DNA of 64,000 nucleotides, taken from Rhodanobacter sp. LX-99 (GTDB lineage Bacteria; Pseudomonadota; Gammaproteobacteria; Xanthomonadales; Rhodanobacteraceae). Positions 34,675 to 42,714 of this stretch are shown piece after piece (within the stretch, counting starts at the first letter, position 1; every line of letters starts with the position of its first letter). Made by a program: the position numbers and the translations under genes. The stretch covers positions 124,001 through 188,000 of the forward strand of contig NZ_JAHFVL010000003.1 in the NCBI RefSeq assembly GCF_018599185.1, in the 5' to 3' direction. Below the pieces are notes generated by a model that saw only the letters and a program-made list of their open reading frames with translations, was not told the DNA's origin and ran no database searches.

Positions 34675-36216
34675 TCAGAACAGGTGGGTGAACTGCAGGA
34701 AAATCACGTTCGCGCGGTATCCCCGCGCGCCTGCCGATCCGGTAGACACATTGCGGGAATCGCGGCGCAGCCGCAGGCTGGCGAAATTTTTCGGGTCGAG
34801 TTGATGCACGACCGCCAGTTGCGCGTACTGGTTGTAGTTGGTCTGCCCATCCTGGTGCCGGTAACGCTGCCAGCCATAGGTCGGGGTCAACGTGGTGAAC
34901 GGCCCGATATTGAACAGCCAGGCGACATCCGCATTCGCCACTCTTTCCTGGCCGCTGTTCAACAGAAAATAAGTGCGCCGCTCGTCGTATAGCGTCACCT
35001 GCAATCTGCCTTTGGGCATCTCGTAGGCCGCCGACGCGGTGGCACGCTTCATGAGGTAAACCTGCTGCTCCCTGAGCGAGGGAGTCACAGGGAATCCGGG
35101 TGGCGGGGTAACGTCCACGCCCTGCCCCAGCAACTGCTGGTTGAGGTCGGTGGGTTGTTCCACGTAACTTGCGGCCGTCGTCAGCAAGGCGGCTGTGCGC
35201 GTCCAGGACAACTGGTAGCTGCGGCCATAAAACCGATGCCCGACCAGTACCTTGAAATTATTCAGCGTGTTCGACCACTCGATACCGGCATCCCAGAAGC
35301 TCGCACCCAGCCTGTCCACCGTGCCATCCGCCAGGAACTTGTTTTCCTTGCCGACATCGGCAAGCAAGCTGGTATTTTCACGGACCTGCATGGCGGCTCC
35401 CAGCTTGGCAATCGCAAAACGCGAGTTGCGGCCGGAATCAAACTCGATACGCTGATCGGAATAGCCAAGGTTCCAACTCCACGTTTCGTACTGCGGGCTC
35501 ACAAGGTTGAACTGCAGCGCGTTGCTGGTGATGTCGGATATGCCGATCAACAAATCGTTGTTTTGCGCGGGGATGCCCTTGGTGTTGTACAGCACGCGCC
35601 CATAGCTGTAACGCAGCGTCGCGGTGCCGACGTTGCCAAGGTCCTGGATCCAGTACGGGCTGAGCGTGGCCCGCGCGACATTGGCGCGGTTATTGTCCAG
35701 CAAAAACGTGCCGGACCCGGCCGGCAATTCGTTGTTGATGACTTCGCGTCCGTACAACGCACTGCCGTCGAGGAAGAAGTGCTGCGGAAGAAGGGTGAGC
35801 GTGCCGTGAGTGTCGAGGTTTTGCGCCAACTGGTTATGGCGCGATTGTCCCTTGTACAGATATCCAGTGAGCGTGTAGTCAAATACTCCGGAAAATCGCG
35901 GTCCGCTGTAGGCCGATTTGATAAATGGCTGAATCTCGGTGATCCAGCTCGTTTGTTTCGGTTTGCCGCTGGCCGCAAGCATGAGGTTATCGGTGTACAG
36001 CTCACCGAGCGTGATGCCCGTGACCACCCCCGGAGAGTCGACGCTCGGCTGCGGGATGACGCCCGGTGGCGGATTCTCGGAGTTCCCGGCGGGTCCGCCG
36101 AAGGCCGAGTTCAGCGCTGACAGCGTCCCAACGTCCGCGTTCTGGGCTGCAGCCCCGGCCAGCCAGCCGCCCAGGGTGATCGACGACAAAACCACCGACG
36201 CCGACAGGGCACGCAT
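34675..36216 (-). CDS. outer-membrane beta-barrel protein, PEP-CTERM system-associated
   Basis: This 513-residue protein has a signal peptide (about residues 1-24, ending AGAAAQNA) and then alternating hydrophobic/polar strands with many aromatic residues, ending in the outer-membrane signature ANVIFLQFTHLF with C-terminal Phe. It matches in size and composition the uncharacterised PEP-CTERM-associated outer-membrane family and may form the export pore or part of it together with the Wza-like lipoprotein. It starts immediately after the tyrosine-kinase stop codon with GGGGAA as ribosome binding site. The polymer-export role is inference. Confidence 0.87.
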   Translation of the reverse strand: MRALSASVVLSSITLGGWLAGAAAQNADVGTLSALNSAFGGPAGNSENPPPGVIPQPSVDSPGVVTGITLGELYTDNLMLAASGKPKQTSWITEIQPFIKSAYSGPRFSGVFDYTLTGYLYKGQSRHNQLAQNLDTHGTLTLLPQHFFLDGSALYGREVINNELPAGSGTFLLDNNRANVARATLSPYWIQDLGNVGTATLRYSYGRVLYNTKGIPAQNNDLLIGISDITSNALQFNLVSPQYETWSWNLGYSDQRIEFDSGRNSRFAIAKLGAAMQVRENTSLLADVGKENKFLADGTVDRLGASFWDAGIEWSNTLNNFKVLVGHRFYGRSYQLSWTRTAALLTTAASYVEQPTDLNQQLLGQGVDVTPPPGFPVTPSLREQQVYLMKRATASAAYEMPKGRLQVTLYDERRTYFLLNSGQERVANADVAWLFNIGPFTTLTPTYGWQRYRHQDGQTNYNQYAQLAVVHQLDPKNFASLRLRRDSRNVSTGSAGARGYRANVIFLQFTHLF

Positions 36217-37128
36217 CTAGGCTTCCCCGGCAAAGCGGCCCCGGGAATACAGACCGTAGTAGTTGTCGTAGTGGTTCTCGCTTGCCGGCAGGCAGCTCAT
36301 ATTGAGAATCAGACCGACATATTGCGAGTCATTCAAACTTTGCAGAGCCGAATTGACGGCATGCTGGCCTGTGCGACCTGCGGCTACCACCACAACAACC
36401 TGGCCCATGTGGGAAGCCAGCACCTGCGACTCCGAAGTCGCCAGCAAGGGCGAAGAGTCAAATACCACCAGACGGTGCAGGTTCCGGCCGCCAAGTTCCT
36501 CAAGTACATATTCCATGCGGAGGCTGCCGAACAGCTCGGCGGTCAGTGGATGACGCTCCCCTACCGGCACCACCAGCAGATTCGGTACATCGGTTTGCAC
36601 GATGACTTCGGCAGGATGGCGCCGTTCGTCCACCAGCACGTCCATCAGGCCAGGCTGCCCGCCGAGCCCGAAAACGCGGGTGATATGGGATTTCGGTATA
36701 TCGCCGTCCACCAGCAATACCTCGAAATCCAGCTCGCGCGCCAGACTCAGGGCAAGATTCAACGCGGTAAAGGTCTTGCCTTCGCCCGGCACCGCGCTGG
36801 TCACCATGATGCGCCCTGCGTGCGGCAATACTTTGGGGCCATTTCCGATGGCATTGTCCATCAACGGCCGTTTGACGCGGCGCAGCTCGTCCGCGAGCCG
36901 ATCGTTCGCCTCGTCACCAGCGGGGAGCAGACCCGCGCGCTCGAGCGCCATCTGATCCACGTGCCAGAGCGGCGCGGTTTCCGTGGTTTGGCCCACCGCC
37001 CGCGCCCTGCCCGACAAACGCTCGATCGTCGACGCCGAATGCGGTGTTACCGCCTCGACAGGTGGCGATACCAGCAGTTCAGGTTGCAAGGTCTTGAGCT
37101 TCTCGACTGCCTTCTCAACGATGCTCAT
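36217..37128 (-). CDS. tyrosine autokinase of the BY-kinase family (CpsD/Wzc C-domain), exosortase A-associated
   Basis: This 303-residue cytoplasmic ATPase has the BY-kinase motifs: Walker A MVTSAVPGEGKT (about residues 109-120), Walker A' VLLVDGDIPKSH and Walker B LVVFDSSPLLA. The C-terminal tail HYDNYYGLYSRGR contains four tyrosines, the cluster that is autophosphorylated and controls polymer length through the Wzz-like partner. That partner is encoded directly upstream with an ATGA overlap, the usual split arrangement in place of a fused Wzc. Its stop abuts the start of the barrel gene. Confidence 0.92.
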   Translation of the reverse strand: MSIVEKAVEKLKTLQPELLVSPPVEAVTPHSASTIERLSGRARAVGQTTETAPLWHVDQMALERAGLLPAGDEANDRLADELRRVKRPLMDNAIGNGPKVLPHAGRIMVTSAVPGEGKTFTALNLALSLARELDFEVLLVDGDIPKSHITRVFGLGGQPGLMDVLVDERRHPAEVIVQTDVPNLLVVPVGERHPLTAELFGSLRMEYVLEELGGRNLHRLVVFDSSPLLATSESQVLASHMGQVVVVVAAGRTGQHAVNSALQSLNDSQYVGLILNMSCLPASENHYDNYYGLYSRGRFAGEA

Positions 37129-38714
37129 GCGGCCCCCACCACAAAGAAATGCTGCACCAGCTGGGTAAGCTGTCCGTCAAAGGCGAACCCCAGCACCAGC
37201 ACCACGGCCAGCAGACCAGCCCCGGTGCAAAACCCGACCACCTCGCGGCGCCGATCCTGGCGCCGCGATGGCGACACGATCAAGCTGAGCGCACCGAGCA
37301 CGGGGTAATCGCCGGACTCGCGCAAACTCTTGAGGCTCACGAACACCGGATTTATTTTATGCAGGAAATACGCAAACCCGCCGCCGATGGCCAGCGCCAA
37401 CGCGAGCACCAGCAATAACAACCGCCCGCGTTTCGGACTCACCGGCAGCGGCGGAACGACCGGTGGATCGATAACGCGGAATTTCAGGTTGTTGCCGCTC
37501 TGCGTTGCGTCCTGAGACAGCTCGGCCGTGTTCAAGCGCTCCACCAACTGGTCGTACTGTTTCTTGGTGACGTCGTAATTGCGCATCAGCCGTTGCAAGG
37601 TGGCTTGCACGTCGGAGATCTTGTCCACGTTGCCCTTGAGGTCGGCAACCTGCCGTTTCTGCAGGGCGACTTGCGTGGCCAGCGTCTGAATGCTGACCTG
37701 GGTGGAATACATGGATTTCTGCATCTCCTGGTATACCGGGTTGTCCGAGACCACGCCCATCATCGAGGTCCCGGGTGCATTCTTCTGCAGAGCTTCGCGC
37801 CGCGCCTGAAGTTGCGCGATCATGCGCCGGGTGGAAATCACGTCCGGGTATTCATCCGTATAACTCAGCAACAGCTGGTTGAGCTGCTGCTGGTAAGACG
37901 CAATCTGCTTGTCGACCTCCTGGGTGCGCGGATCGATTCCCGATGAGGTCGGGCCGCTGCTCGCCATGGCGCGCATCTGCTGCTGGATGGTCGCGCGACT
38001 GGCGACGGCCGTATCGTACTGGCCCTGCAGGTTCTGCAATTGGGTCTCGGCCTCCTGCAGGCGCGTGAAATAATTGCTGCCGCCCTGGCTTGGAATGTAG
38101 CCGACGTTGGCCTTCTGAAAATCCGCGAGTTTCTGCTCCGCCTCGTTCAGCCGGCTGCCGTAAGCCTGGACCTGTTGCTGCAGGAAATTCTGCGCCGCCT
38201 CGGTGGACGCGGCATTCGTGCCCAGCGTGTCGTTCATGAGAATCTGCAGGAACGCCTGTACCACTTTCTGCGCCATCTGCCGGTCGGGATCGACGTAGCT
38301 CAGGTCGTAGAGGTCTTTTGGGCCGGCCCCCTTCACCGTGACGGCAGCGCCAAGGCTCACCAGCAACTCATCCTTGTCCGCCGGGGTCGTGGCGCGCAGA
38401 GACAGCCCGGTCTTGTCTGCCACGGCCTCGAGATTGGGACGCGAAAGCAACGTTTGGGTAATGATCTGGAGGCGCCCACGCACGTCTGGCTGCACCGCGA
38501 CACCACGCAGCAGCGGATTCGTCAACGCCTCGGTGTCGGCATACACCTGGGCATTGGCCGCATACTTGTTCGGCAGGCTGAACACCAGCAGCGCGCCGAC
38601 GATCGTCACGCACCACGCGACGATCAGCGCATGCCAGCGGTAGCGCCAAGCGGTGCGTGCCTCCAGCAGTACATGCTGAAACAGCTCACGCAAATCGATC
38701 GATTGTTTCTGCAT
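37125..38714 (-). CDS. polysaccharide chain-length determinant (Wzz/PCP family), exosortase A-associated
   Basis: This 529-residue inner-membrane protein has one helix near residues 30-48 (ALIVAWCVTIVGALLVF), a long periplasmic coiled-coil region (about 170-405) and a second helix near 435-455 preceded by the Pro-rich PPLPVSPKRGR motif typical of PCP co-polymerases; a further hydrophobic segment lies near the C-terminus. It sets polymer length together with the tyrosine kinase. I choose ATG 38714 because GGGAAG lies just upstream; ATG 38735 would add seven residues without a ribosome binding site. Confidence 0.9.
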   Translation of the reverse strand: MQKQSIDLRELFQHVLLEARTAWRYRWHALIVAWCVTIVGALLVFSLPNKYAANAQVYADTEALTNPLLRGVAVQPDVRGRLQIITQTLLSRPNLEAVADKTGLSLRATTPADKDELLVSLGAAVTVKGAGPKDLYDLSYVDPDRQMAQKVVQAFLQILMNDTLGTNAASTEAAQNFLQQQVQAYGSRLNEAEQKLADFQKANVGYIPSQGGSNYFTRLQEAETQLQNLQGQYDTAVASRATIQQQMRAMASSGPTSSGIDPRTQEVDKQIASYQQQLNQLLLSYTDEYPDVISTRRMIAQLQARREALQKNAPGTSMMGVVSDNPVYQEMQKSMYSTQVSIQTLATQVALQKRQVADLKGNVDKISDVQATLQRLMRNYDVTKKQYDQLVERLNTAELSQDATQSGNNLKFRVIDPPVVPPLPVSPKRGRLLLLVLALALAIGGGFAYFLHKINPVFVSLKSLRESGDYPVLGALSLIVSPSRRQDRRREVVGFCTGAGLLAVVLVLGFAFDGQLTQLVQHFFVVGAA

Positions 38715-38766
38715 CACTTCCCTTCCCGATGTCATTGACGGTTGCCATGCACTCGCGCCCGCCGCG

Positions 38767-39390
38767 TCAAAGCAATGACTGCGGAATGATCAGAATGTCG
38801 CCGGGGTACATGACCATGTTGTACTTGATCGCGCCGTTCATCAGGTCGTCGAGCCGCACCGGGATGGTCTGCTCATTGCCGTCGGGCAGCCGGCGCGCGA
38901 CCTTCGCTCCGTTGCCAGCGGCAAATTTGGTGAGGCCGCCGACTTCGATCATCACGTCGAGCAGGGTCATGCCGCTGCGGTACGGCACCGCCTTGGGCAT
39001 CGCTGCCTGCCCGACGACGCGCACCTGCTGGCTATAGGCGCCGACGAAACTCTTGACGATCACGGTCACCAGCGGGGAACGGATGTAGCGGCTCAACGCG
39101 CTCTCCAGGTCGCCAGCCAATTTGTCCGGGGTTTCGCCGGCCGCCACGATGGATTGCACCAACGGGATCGAGATACGCCCGTCGGGACGCACTGGCACGG
39201 TGGTGCTCAGGCTGGGATTGTCGCGCACGAAGATTTCCAGCGAATCGCCCGGACCGATGATGTAGCGGTCCACCGGCGGCGTCGCCGCGGCCGAACCATC
39301 GATAGTCGGTGCACTGCTGCAACCGCCAAGCAGCAGCAAGCCAGCCACCATCACCAGCCAGAAGACGTAGTTTCCCGGTAGCGGTTTCAT
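38767..39390 (-). CDS. polysaccharide export lipoprotein (Wza-like), exosortase A-associated
   Basis: This 207-residue protein has a lipoprotein signal with lipobox LLGGC (Cys24), then a poly-export domain (DRYIIGPGDSLEIFVRDNPSLS, PVRPDGRISIPLVQSIVAAG) and a SLBB-type segment (GQAAMPKAVPYRSGMTLLDVMIEVGGL). Wza-type lipoproteins form the outer-membrane channel for exopolysaccharide; this short form lacks the large C-terminal helix domain of E. coli Wza, as usual in exosortase A loci, so the separate barrel protein may complete the pore. It lies 18 bases after the priming transferase gene. Confidence 0.92.
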   Translation of the reverse strand: MKPLPGNYVFWLVMVAGLLLLGGCSSAPTIDGSAAATPPVDRYIIGPGDSLEIFVRDNPSLSTTVPVRPDGRISIPLVQSIVAAGETPDKLAGDLESALSRYIRSPLVTVIVKSFVGAYSQQVRVVGQAAMPKAVPYRSGMTLLDVMIEVGGLTKFAAGNGAKVARRLPDGNEQTIPVRLDDLMNGAIKYNMVMYPGDILIIPQSLL

Positions 39391-39408
39391 TGCTTGTTCT
39401 CCCCGATT

Positions 39409-40809
39409 TCAGCGCGCGCCACGCCTGAACAGCACCACTTCCACGGTCTGGACCAGGATGCTCAGATCAAACACGAGGTTGTGGTTTTTCACGTAGAACA
39501 GGTCGAAATTCAGCTTTTGCTCGGCGTCCTCCAGCGACGCGCCGTACGGGTAGCGCAGCTGAGCCCAGCCGGTCAGCCCCGGCTTCACGCAATGACGCAA
39601 GCGGTAGTAGCGGATGCGGGTGTTGAAGTCGTCCACGAACTGCGGCCGTTCCGGGCGCGGGCCAATGATGCTCATGTCGCCGCACAGCACGTTCCAGAGC
39701 TGCGGCAACTCGTCCAGCCGGGCGTTGCGGATGAAATGCCCGACCCGGGTCACCCGGCCGTCGTTCTTGCTGGCCCAACGGGCCACCCCGTCGCGCTCGG
39801 CGTCGGTGCCCATGCTGCGGAACTTGATCAACGAAAACAGCTCGCCGTTTTCACCAACCCGTTCCTGGCGGTACAGAATCGGCGCGCCACGACCCGACTC
39901 CAGCCGGATGGCCAGGGCCGTCAACAGCATGAACGGCCATGCCACCAGCAACACCAGCGCGGCGACGGCCACGTCGAAGGCTCGCTTGATCGTGCGCCGC
40001 ACCGGGGAGCTGTTGAAGCCATCCGAAAATACCAGCCACGAGGGGTTGGTGAGATCCATCTTGATCCTGCCGGCCTCGCGCTCGAAAAACTCGGTGAGCT
40101 CGGTCACTGCCATGCCGCGCTGCTTGCATTCCAACAACGCATCCACCGGCAAGGTGCCGCGACGATCGTCCGGCCCCACCACGATTTCGTCCACGCCAAG
40201 CCGGGTCGCCCATTCGTACAGGTTCCCGTCGGGCTGCAGCAGCAAAGGCGCGGAGATGAATACCGGATCGGCACCAACCGGCACGTAACCCAGGACCTTG
40301 AACCCGCGTTGATCGGTCCTGCGGCGCATCTTGTGGCTCACCTCGGCGGCGCGCTCGCCGGCGCCGAACATCACCACGCGGCGCTTGAACAGGTCGGCGT
40401 CCACGAAACCCAGGAACGCCACCCGCCACAACGCCACGACGAAGTAACCGACTATCAGCGCGATGCCCAGAACGCCGCGGCCCAGATACGCCGGAGGAAC
40501 CGCGTAATACAACACGGTAAGCGCGATGCCACCCAGCACGAAGGCAATGCCTTGCCGACTGAGCCGCCCGAGCCAGCCCGCCCGCAGATGGACTTCGTAC
40601 AGCCCCAGCGCCGCCATCGAGACAATCAGCACCATCGCCACCAGCAACCCACGCCAATGCAGCGCTGCGCTGAACGCAGCCTGGGTGTCGACGTCACCCA
40701 GGTAACGCAGCACCACCGCGGCATAGACACTCGCCACCAGCAGCACAAACTCGGCCGACACCAGCAACAACTGCCAGTGCAGCGCACGGAATCGGAATAA
40801 TCCGTACAT
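39409..40809 (-). CDS. undecaprenyl-phosphate sugar-1-phosphate transferase (priming glycosyltransferase), PEP-CTERM associated
   Basis: This 466-residue enzyme has four to five N-terminal helices, a central CoA-binding-like domain (RRVVMFGAGERAAEV) and a C-terminal bacterial sugar transferase domain: KRAFDVAVAALVLLVAWP (membrane helix), RQERVGENGELFSLIKFRSM, RNARLDELPQLWNV, GDMSIIGPRPERP and KPGLTGWAQL. It starts the repeat unit by placing a sugar-1-phosphate on undecaprenyl phosphate. ATG 40809 has GGAGG seven bases upstream. It is the first gene of the polysaccharide operon, about 60 bases downstream of the predicted transcription start. Confidence 0.93.
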   Translation of the reverse strand: MYGLFRFRALHWQLLLVSAEFVLLVASVYAAVVLRYLGDVDTQAAFSAALHWRGLLVAMVLIVSMAALGLYEVHLRAGWLGRLSRQGIAFVLGGIALTVLYYAVPPAYLGRGVLGIALIVGYFVVALWRVAFLGFVDADLFKRRVVMFGAGERAAEVSHKMRRRTDQRGFKVLGYVPVGADPVFISAPLLLQPDGNLYEWATRLGVDEIVVGPDDRRGTLPVDALLECKQRGMAVTELTEFFEREAGRIKMDLTNPSWLVFSDGFNSSPVRRTIKRAFDVAVAALVLLVAWPFMLLTALAIRLESGRGAPILYRQERVGENGELFSLIKFRSMGTDAERDGVARWASKNDGRVTRVGHFIRNARLDELPQLWNVLCGDMSIIGPRPERPQFVDDFNTRIRYYRLRHCVKPGLTGWAQLRYPYGASLEDAEQKLNFDLFYVKNHNLVFDLSILVQTVEVVLFRRGAR

Positions 40810-40874
40810 GTTTGCGCCTCCCCGCAGCAACGAATCCTTCCGCCGGCATGACTGATCGCGACAGAGGGACAACC

Positions 40875-40902
40875 TTTATACTCTAAATGCGGAACATGTC
40901 AC
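40875..40902 (-). promoter_or_regulatory. sigma70-type promoter of the exopolysaccharide operon
   Basis: Read on the minus strand, GTGACA (40897-40902) and TATAAA (40875-40880) are separated by 16 bases, each one mismatch from TTGACA/TATAAT-like consensus. The surrounding 80 bases are clearly AT-rich. Transcription should begin near 40868, leaving about 60 bases before the priming transferase ATG. Forty to ninety bases further upstream the direct repeat ACTCGGAT (40946-40953 and 40981-40988) could bind an activator. Confidence 0.6.
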
Positions 40903-41400
40903 GTTTTGCGTAGATTTTATGTGTTAAAATCGCGAGCACGAGACGACTCGGATCCGGTTGTTGGACCGGGGGCTGCGGTCACTCGGATTCAAACCGCCGC
41001 GTCTTTCCACCTTTAGCCTTGAACAGGTGACCTTCCCGTGAAAAACGCCGGGAGGAACGGTGATCGCGCACCGCAAGCCCGACACCGGCACGGCGAATGG
41101 CGAGGATTTCTGCATCTGATTGACCGGCGCACGCCGAAAGAGAAATTTCTGCAGCTGGCTTGCGGCCATCAGCGAACAATCACAATTACGCGCATTGGCA
41201 CGGATACTGCTTCACCATGCATCCGAACCACTTCAGGTTCTCTTTCGAAAAGCCGCCATGGATTCCTGGCGGGCTGACACCTGCTTCAAACGAAGCGACC
41301 GCTGCCGACGTGCAGGCATGACGGCAGCGGACACGCCATGCCTGCGCCGCAGCGCGCCGACGTGCGAAAATCGGGCACCCACCGATGGCGCCCCTACTTC
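40903..41400. other. regulatory intergenic region, about 500 bases, no protein gene called
   Basis: The stretch lies between divergent transcription units. It contains the direct repeat ACTCGGAT (40946 and 40981), an inverted pair AGACG/CGTCT (40941 and 41000) enclosing a CCGGT/ACCGG hairpin, the palindrome AGAAATTTCT (41141-41150), and a sigma54-like promoter (41196-41211). Open frames here lack ribosome binding sites. The roughly 180 bases after the sigma54 site could be a leader or a small RNA. Confidence 0.45.
41196..41211 (+). promoter_or_regulatory. near-consensus sigma54 promoter
   Basis: TGGCACGGATACTGCT matches the sigma54 consensus TGGCACGNNNNTTGCW at 11 of 12 defined positions, with correct GG-GC spacing. 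Transcription would start near 41222 toward the small gene at 41401. The palindrome AGAAATTTCT lies about 46 bases upstream of the -24 element, within reach of an enhancer-binding protein such as PrsR, which is the known regulator type of PEP-CTERM systems. Use of this site is inferred. Confidence 0.55.
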
Positions 41401-41679
41401 ATGTCCACCCAGAAATACGACTTCCGCCAGTTCCAGGAAGAGCTCGCCAAGCTCGAACGCAAGGCTGAAAAACAGCAGCCGGCCAAGCCTCTCGGCAAGA
41501 AGGCCGCGGCGGTGCAGCGGCTGGCGATGGCACGGGAGGAGTTCCTGGTGTTGCGCAAACGGCATGAGCTGAGCGTGGCGGACGTGGTGGCGTTCTTCCC
41601 GGAAGAGGAAGGTATTGCCTATCTGCAGCAGCTGATCGCGGCGGCGCAGGCAAAGCCCCGGCGGACGCGCAAGGCGTAG
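41401..41679 (+). CDS. small hypothetical protein, charged and helical
   Basis: This 92-residue protein has a strongly charged helical N-terminal half (FQEELAKLERKAEKQQPAKP) and a C-terminal helix-turn-helix-like part (RKRHELSVADVVAFFPEEEGIAYLQQLIA), ending in a basic tail. The tail and the H-NS-like SVADVVAFFPEE segment suggest nucleic-acid binding, but I recognise no family. ATG 41401 follows an in-frame upstream region with unlikely composition. It is the first plus-strand gene after the sigma54-like promoter. Confidence 0.6.
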   Translation: MSTQKYDFRQFQEELAKLERKAEKQQPAKPLGKKAAAVQRLAMAREEFLVLRKRHELSVADVVAFFPEEEGIAYLQQLIAAAQAKPRRTRKA

Positions 41680-41724
41680 CTGTTCCGGGCCCCACCCGGC
41701 GGCAGTTCTTGTGGACACCGGAGT

Positions 41725-41730
41725 TATAAT
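41725..41730 (+). promoter_or_regulatory. -10 element for the LysM lipoprotein gene
   Basis: A perfect TATAAT lies 62 bases before the start codon at 41793. No good -35 hexamer stands at 16-18 bases, so an activator or an extended contact may be needed. Confidence 0.4.
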
Positions 41731-41792
41731 GCCCGGCCGACGGTGCGGCCCGCCCTTCCTGGGCGGATGCTGCGACGGGGGACTGCCGGACG

Positions 41793-42713
41793 ATGAGCAT
41801 GCAAATCGACATCCACGCACTGCTGCCTGGCGCTGGCCGGCCGTGGCGAACATGGACGCCATGGGTCGTCGTGGCCGCGGTCGCGCTGGGCGCGAACGGC
41901 TGTGCTACGTTGCGCGGCGGGCATTCCACGGTGGTAGTCACTCCGTCGCAATCGCCGACGGCATCGCCCGCGTCGGCAGGAACGCCCCCGCAGCCTTCGC
42001 TGGCTGCGATCATCCGCAATCAGCTTCAGCTTGGCCACTACGCCGAGGGCGAGACAGCGTTGCGGCGCTACCTGAAACAGCATCCCGGCGACCGCGCGGC
42101 GCAGGCCATGCTGCACCAGCTCACCGTGGATCCCCGCCAGGCGCTGGGCGAGCGCTGGCGCGCGCACGTCGTGCAGCCGGGCGATTCCTACAGCACCCTG
42201 GCCAGCCGTTATCTCGGCGACCCGAACCGGTTCCTGATCCTGGCCCGCTACAACGGCTCGACCAATCCTTCCCTGCTACGCGCGGGCGAGACGTTGCACA
42301 TGCCGCTGTCCGCCGGCACCGATGCCGCGATTGCGGCCGAATCGTCGACCGCCACGACATTGCCGACGGCGATCGTGCGCGGCACCGAATCGCCGGCGGC
42401 AGAGGCGCGCCGGTTGCAGAGCGAGAGCGTGTCCCTGCTCGGCCAGGGACACAAGGACCAGGCGCTCGCCCGCCTCGACCAGGCGCTGGCCATCGACCCG
42501 CGACTGAAACCGGCCGGAGCCGGGGCGACCGCGCTGCGAACGCAGCTGCTGGACTCGTACCACGAGCGCGCGATCGTGCTGTACCGCGACCAGCAACTGG
42601 ACCAGGCCATCGCGCTGTGGGACCGGGTGCTGGCGATCGCGCCGGACTACGAGCCGGCGATCGTCTACCGCACCCGCGCGCGCGAGCTCAAGCAGCGGCT
42701 CAAGCAGTACTGA
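41793..42713 (+). CDS. LysM and TPR-like lipoprotein
   Basis: This 306-residue protein has an N-terminal membrane segment ending in the lipobox-like LGANGC (Cys37); the preceding n-region is unusually long. A helical TPR-like segment follows (about residues 70-110), then one LysM domain (HVVQPGDSYSTLASRYLGDPNRFLILARYNG, about 125-165), which binds peptidoglycan-type glycans, and a C-terminal TPR-like region (about 205-300). It probably sits at the outer or inner membrane facing the cell wall. It converges with the kinase gene, one base apart, and with the FHA protein forms a small signalling neighbourhood. The partner is not known. Confidence 0.78.
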   Translation: MSMQIDIHALLPGAGRPWRTWTPWVVVAAVALGANGCATLRGGHSTVVVTPSQSPTASPASAGTPPQPSLAAIIRNQLQLGHYAEGETALRRYLKQHPGDRAAQAMLHQLTVDPRQALGERWRAHVVQPGDSYSTLASRYLGDPNRFLILARYNGSTNPSLLRAGETLHMPLSAGTDAAIAAESSTATTLPTAIVRGTESPAAEARRLQSESVSLLGQGHKDQALARLDQALAIDPRLKPAGAGATALRTQLLDSYHERAIVLYRDQQLDQAIALWDRVLAIAPDYEPAIVYRTRARELKQRLKQY

Positions 42714-42714
42714 C

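Noticed and set aside
40940..41005. Possible tRNA-like structure (AGACG…CGTCT with a GATTCAAA segment)
   Set aside because: The arms do not fold into a cloverleaf: the putative T-stem has only three pairs, no anticodon stem fits and the length is short.
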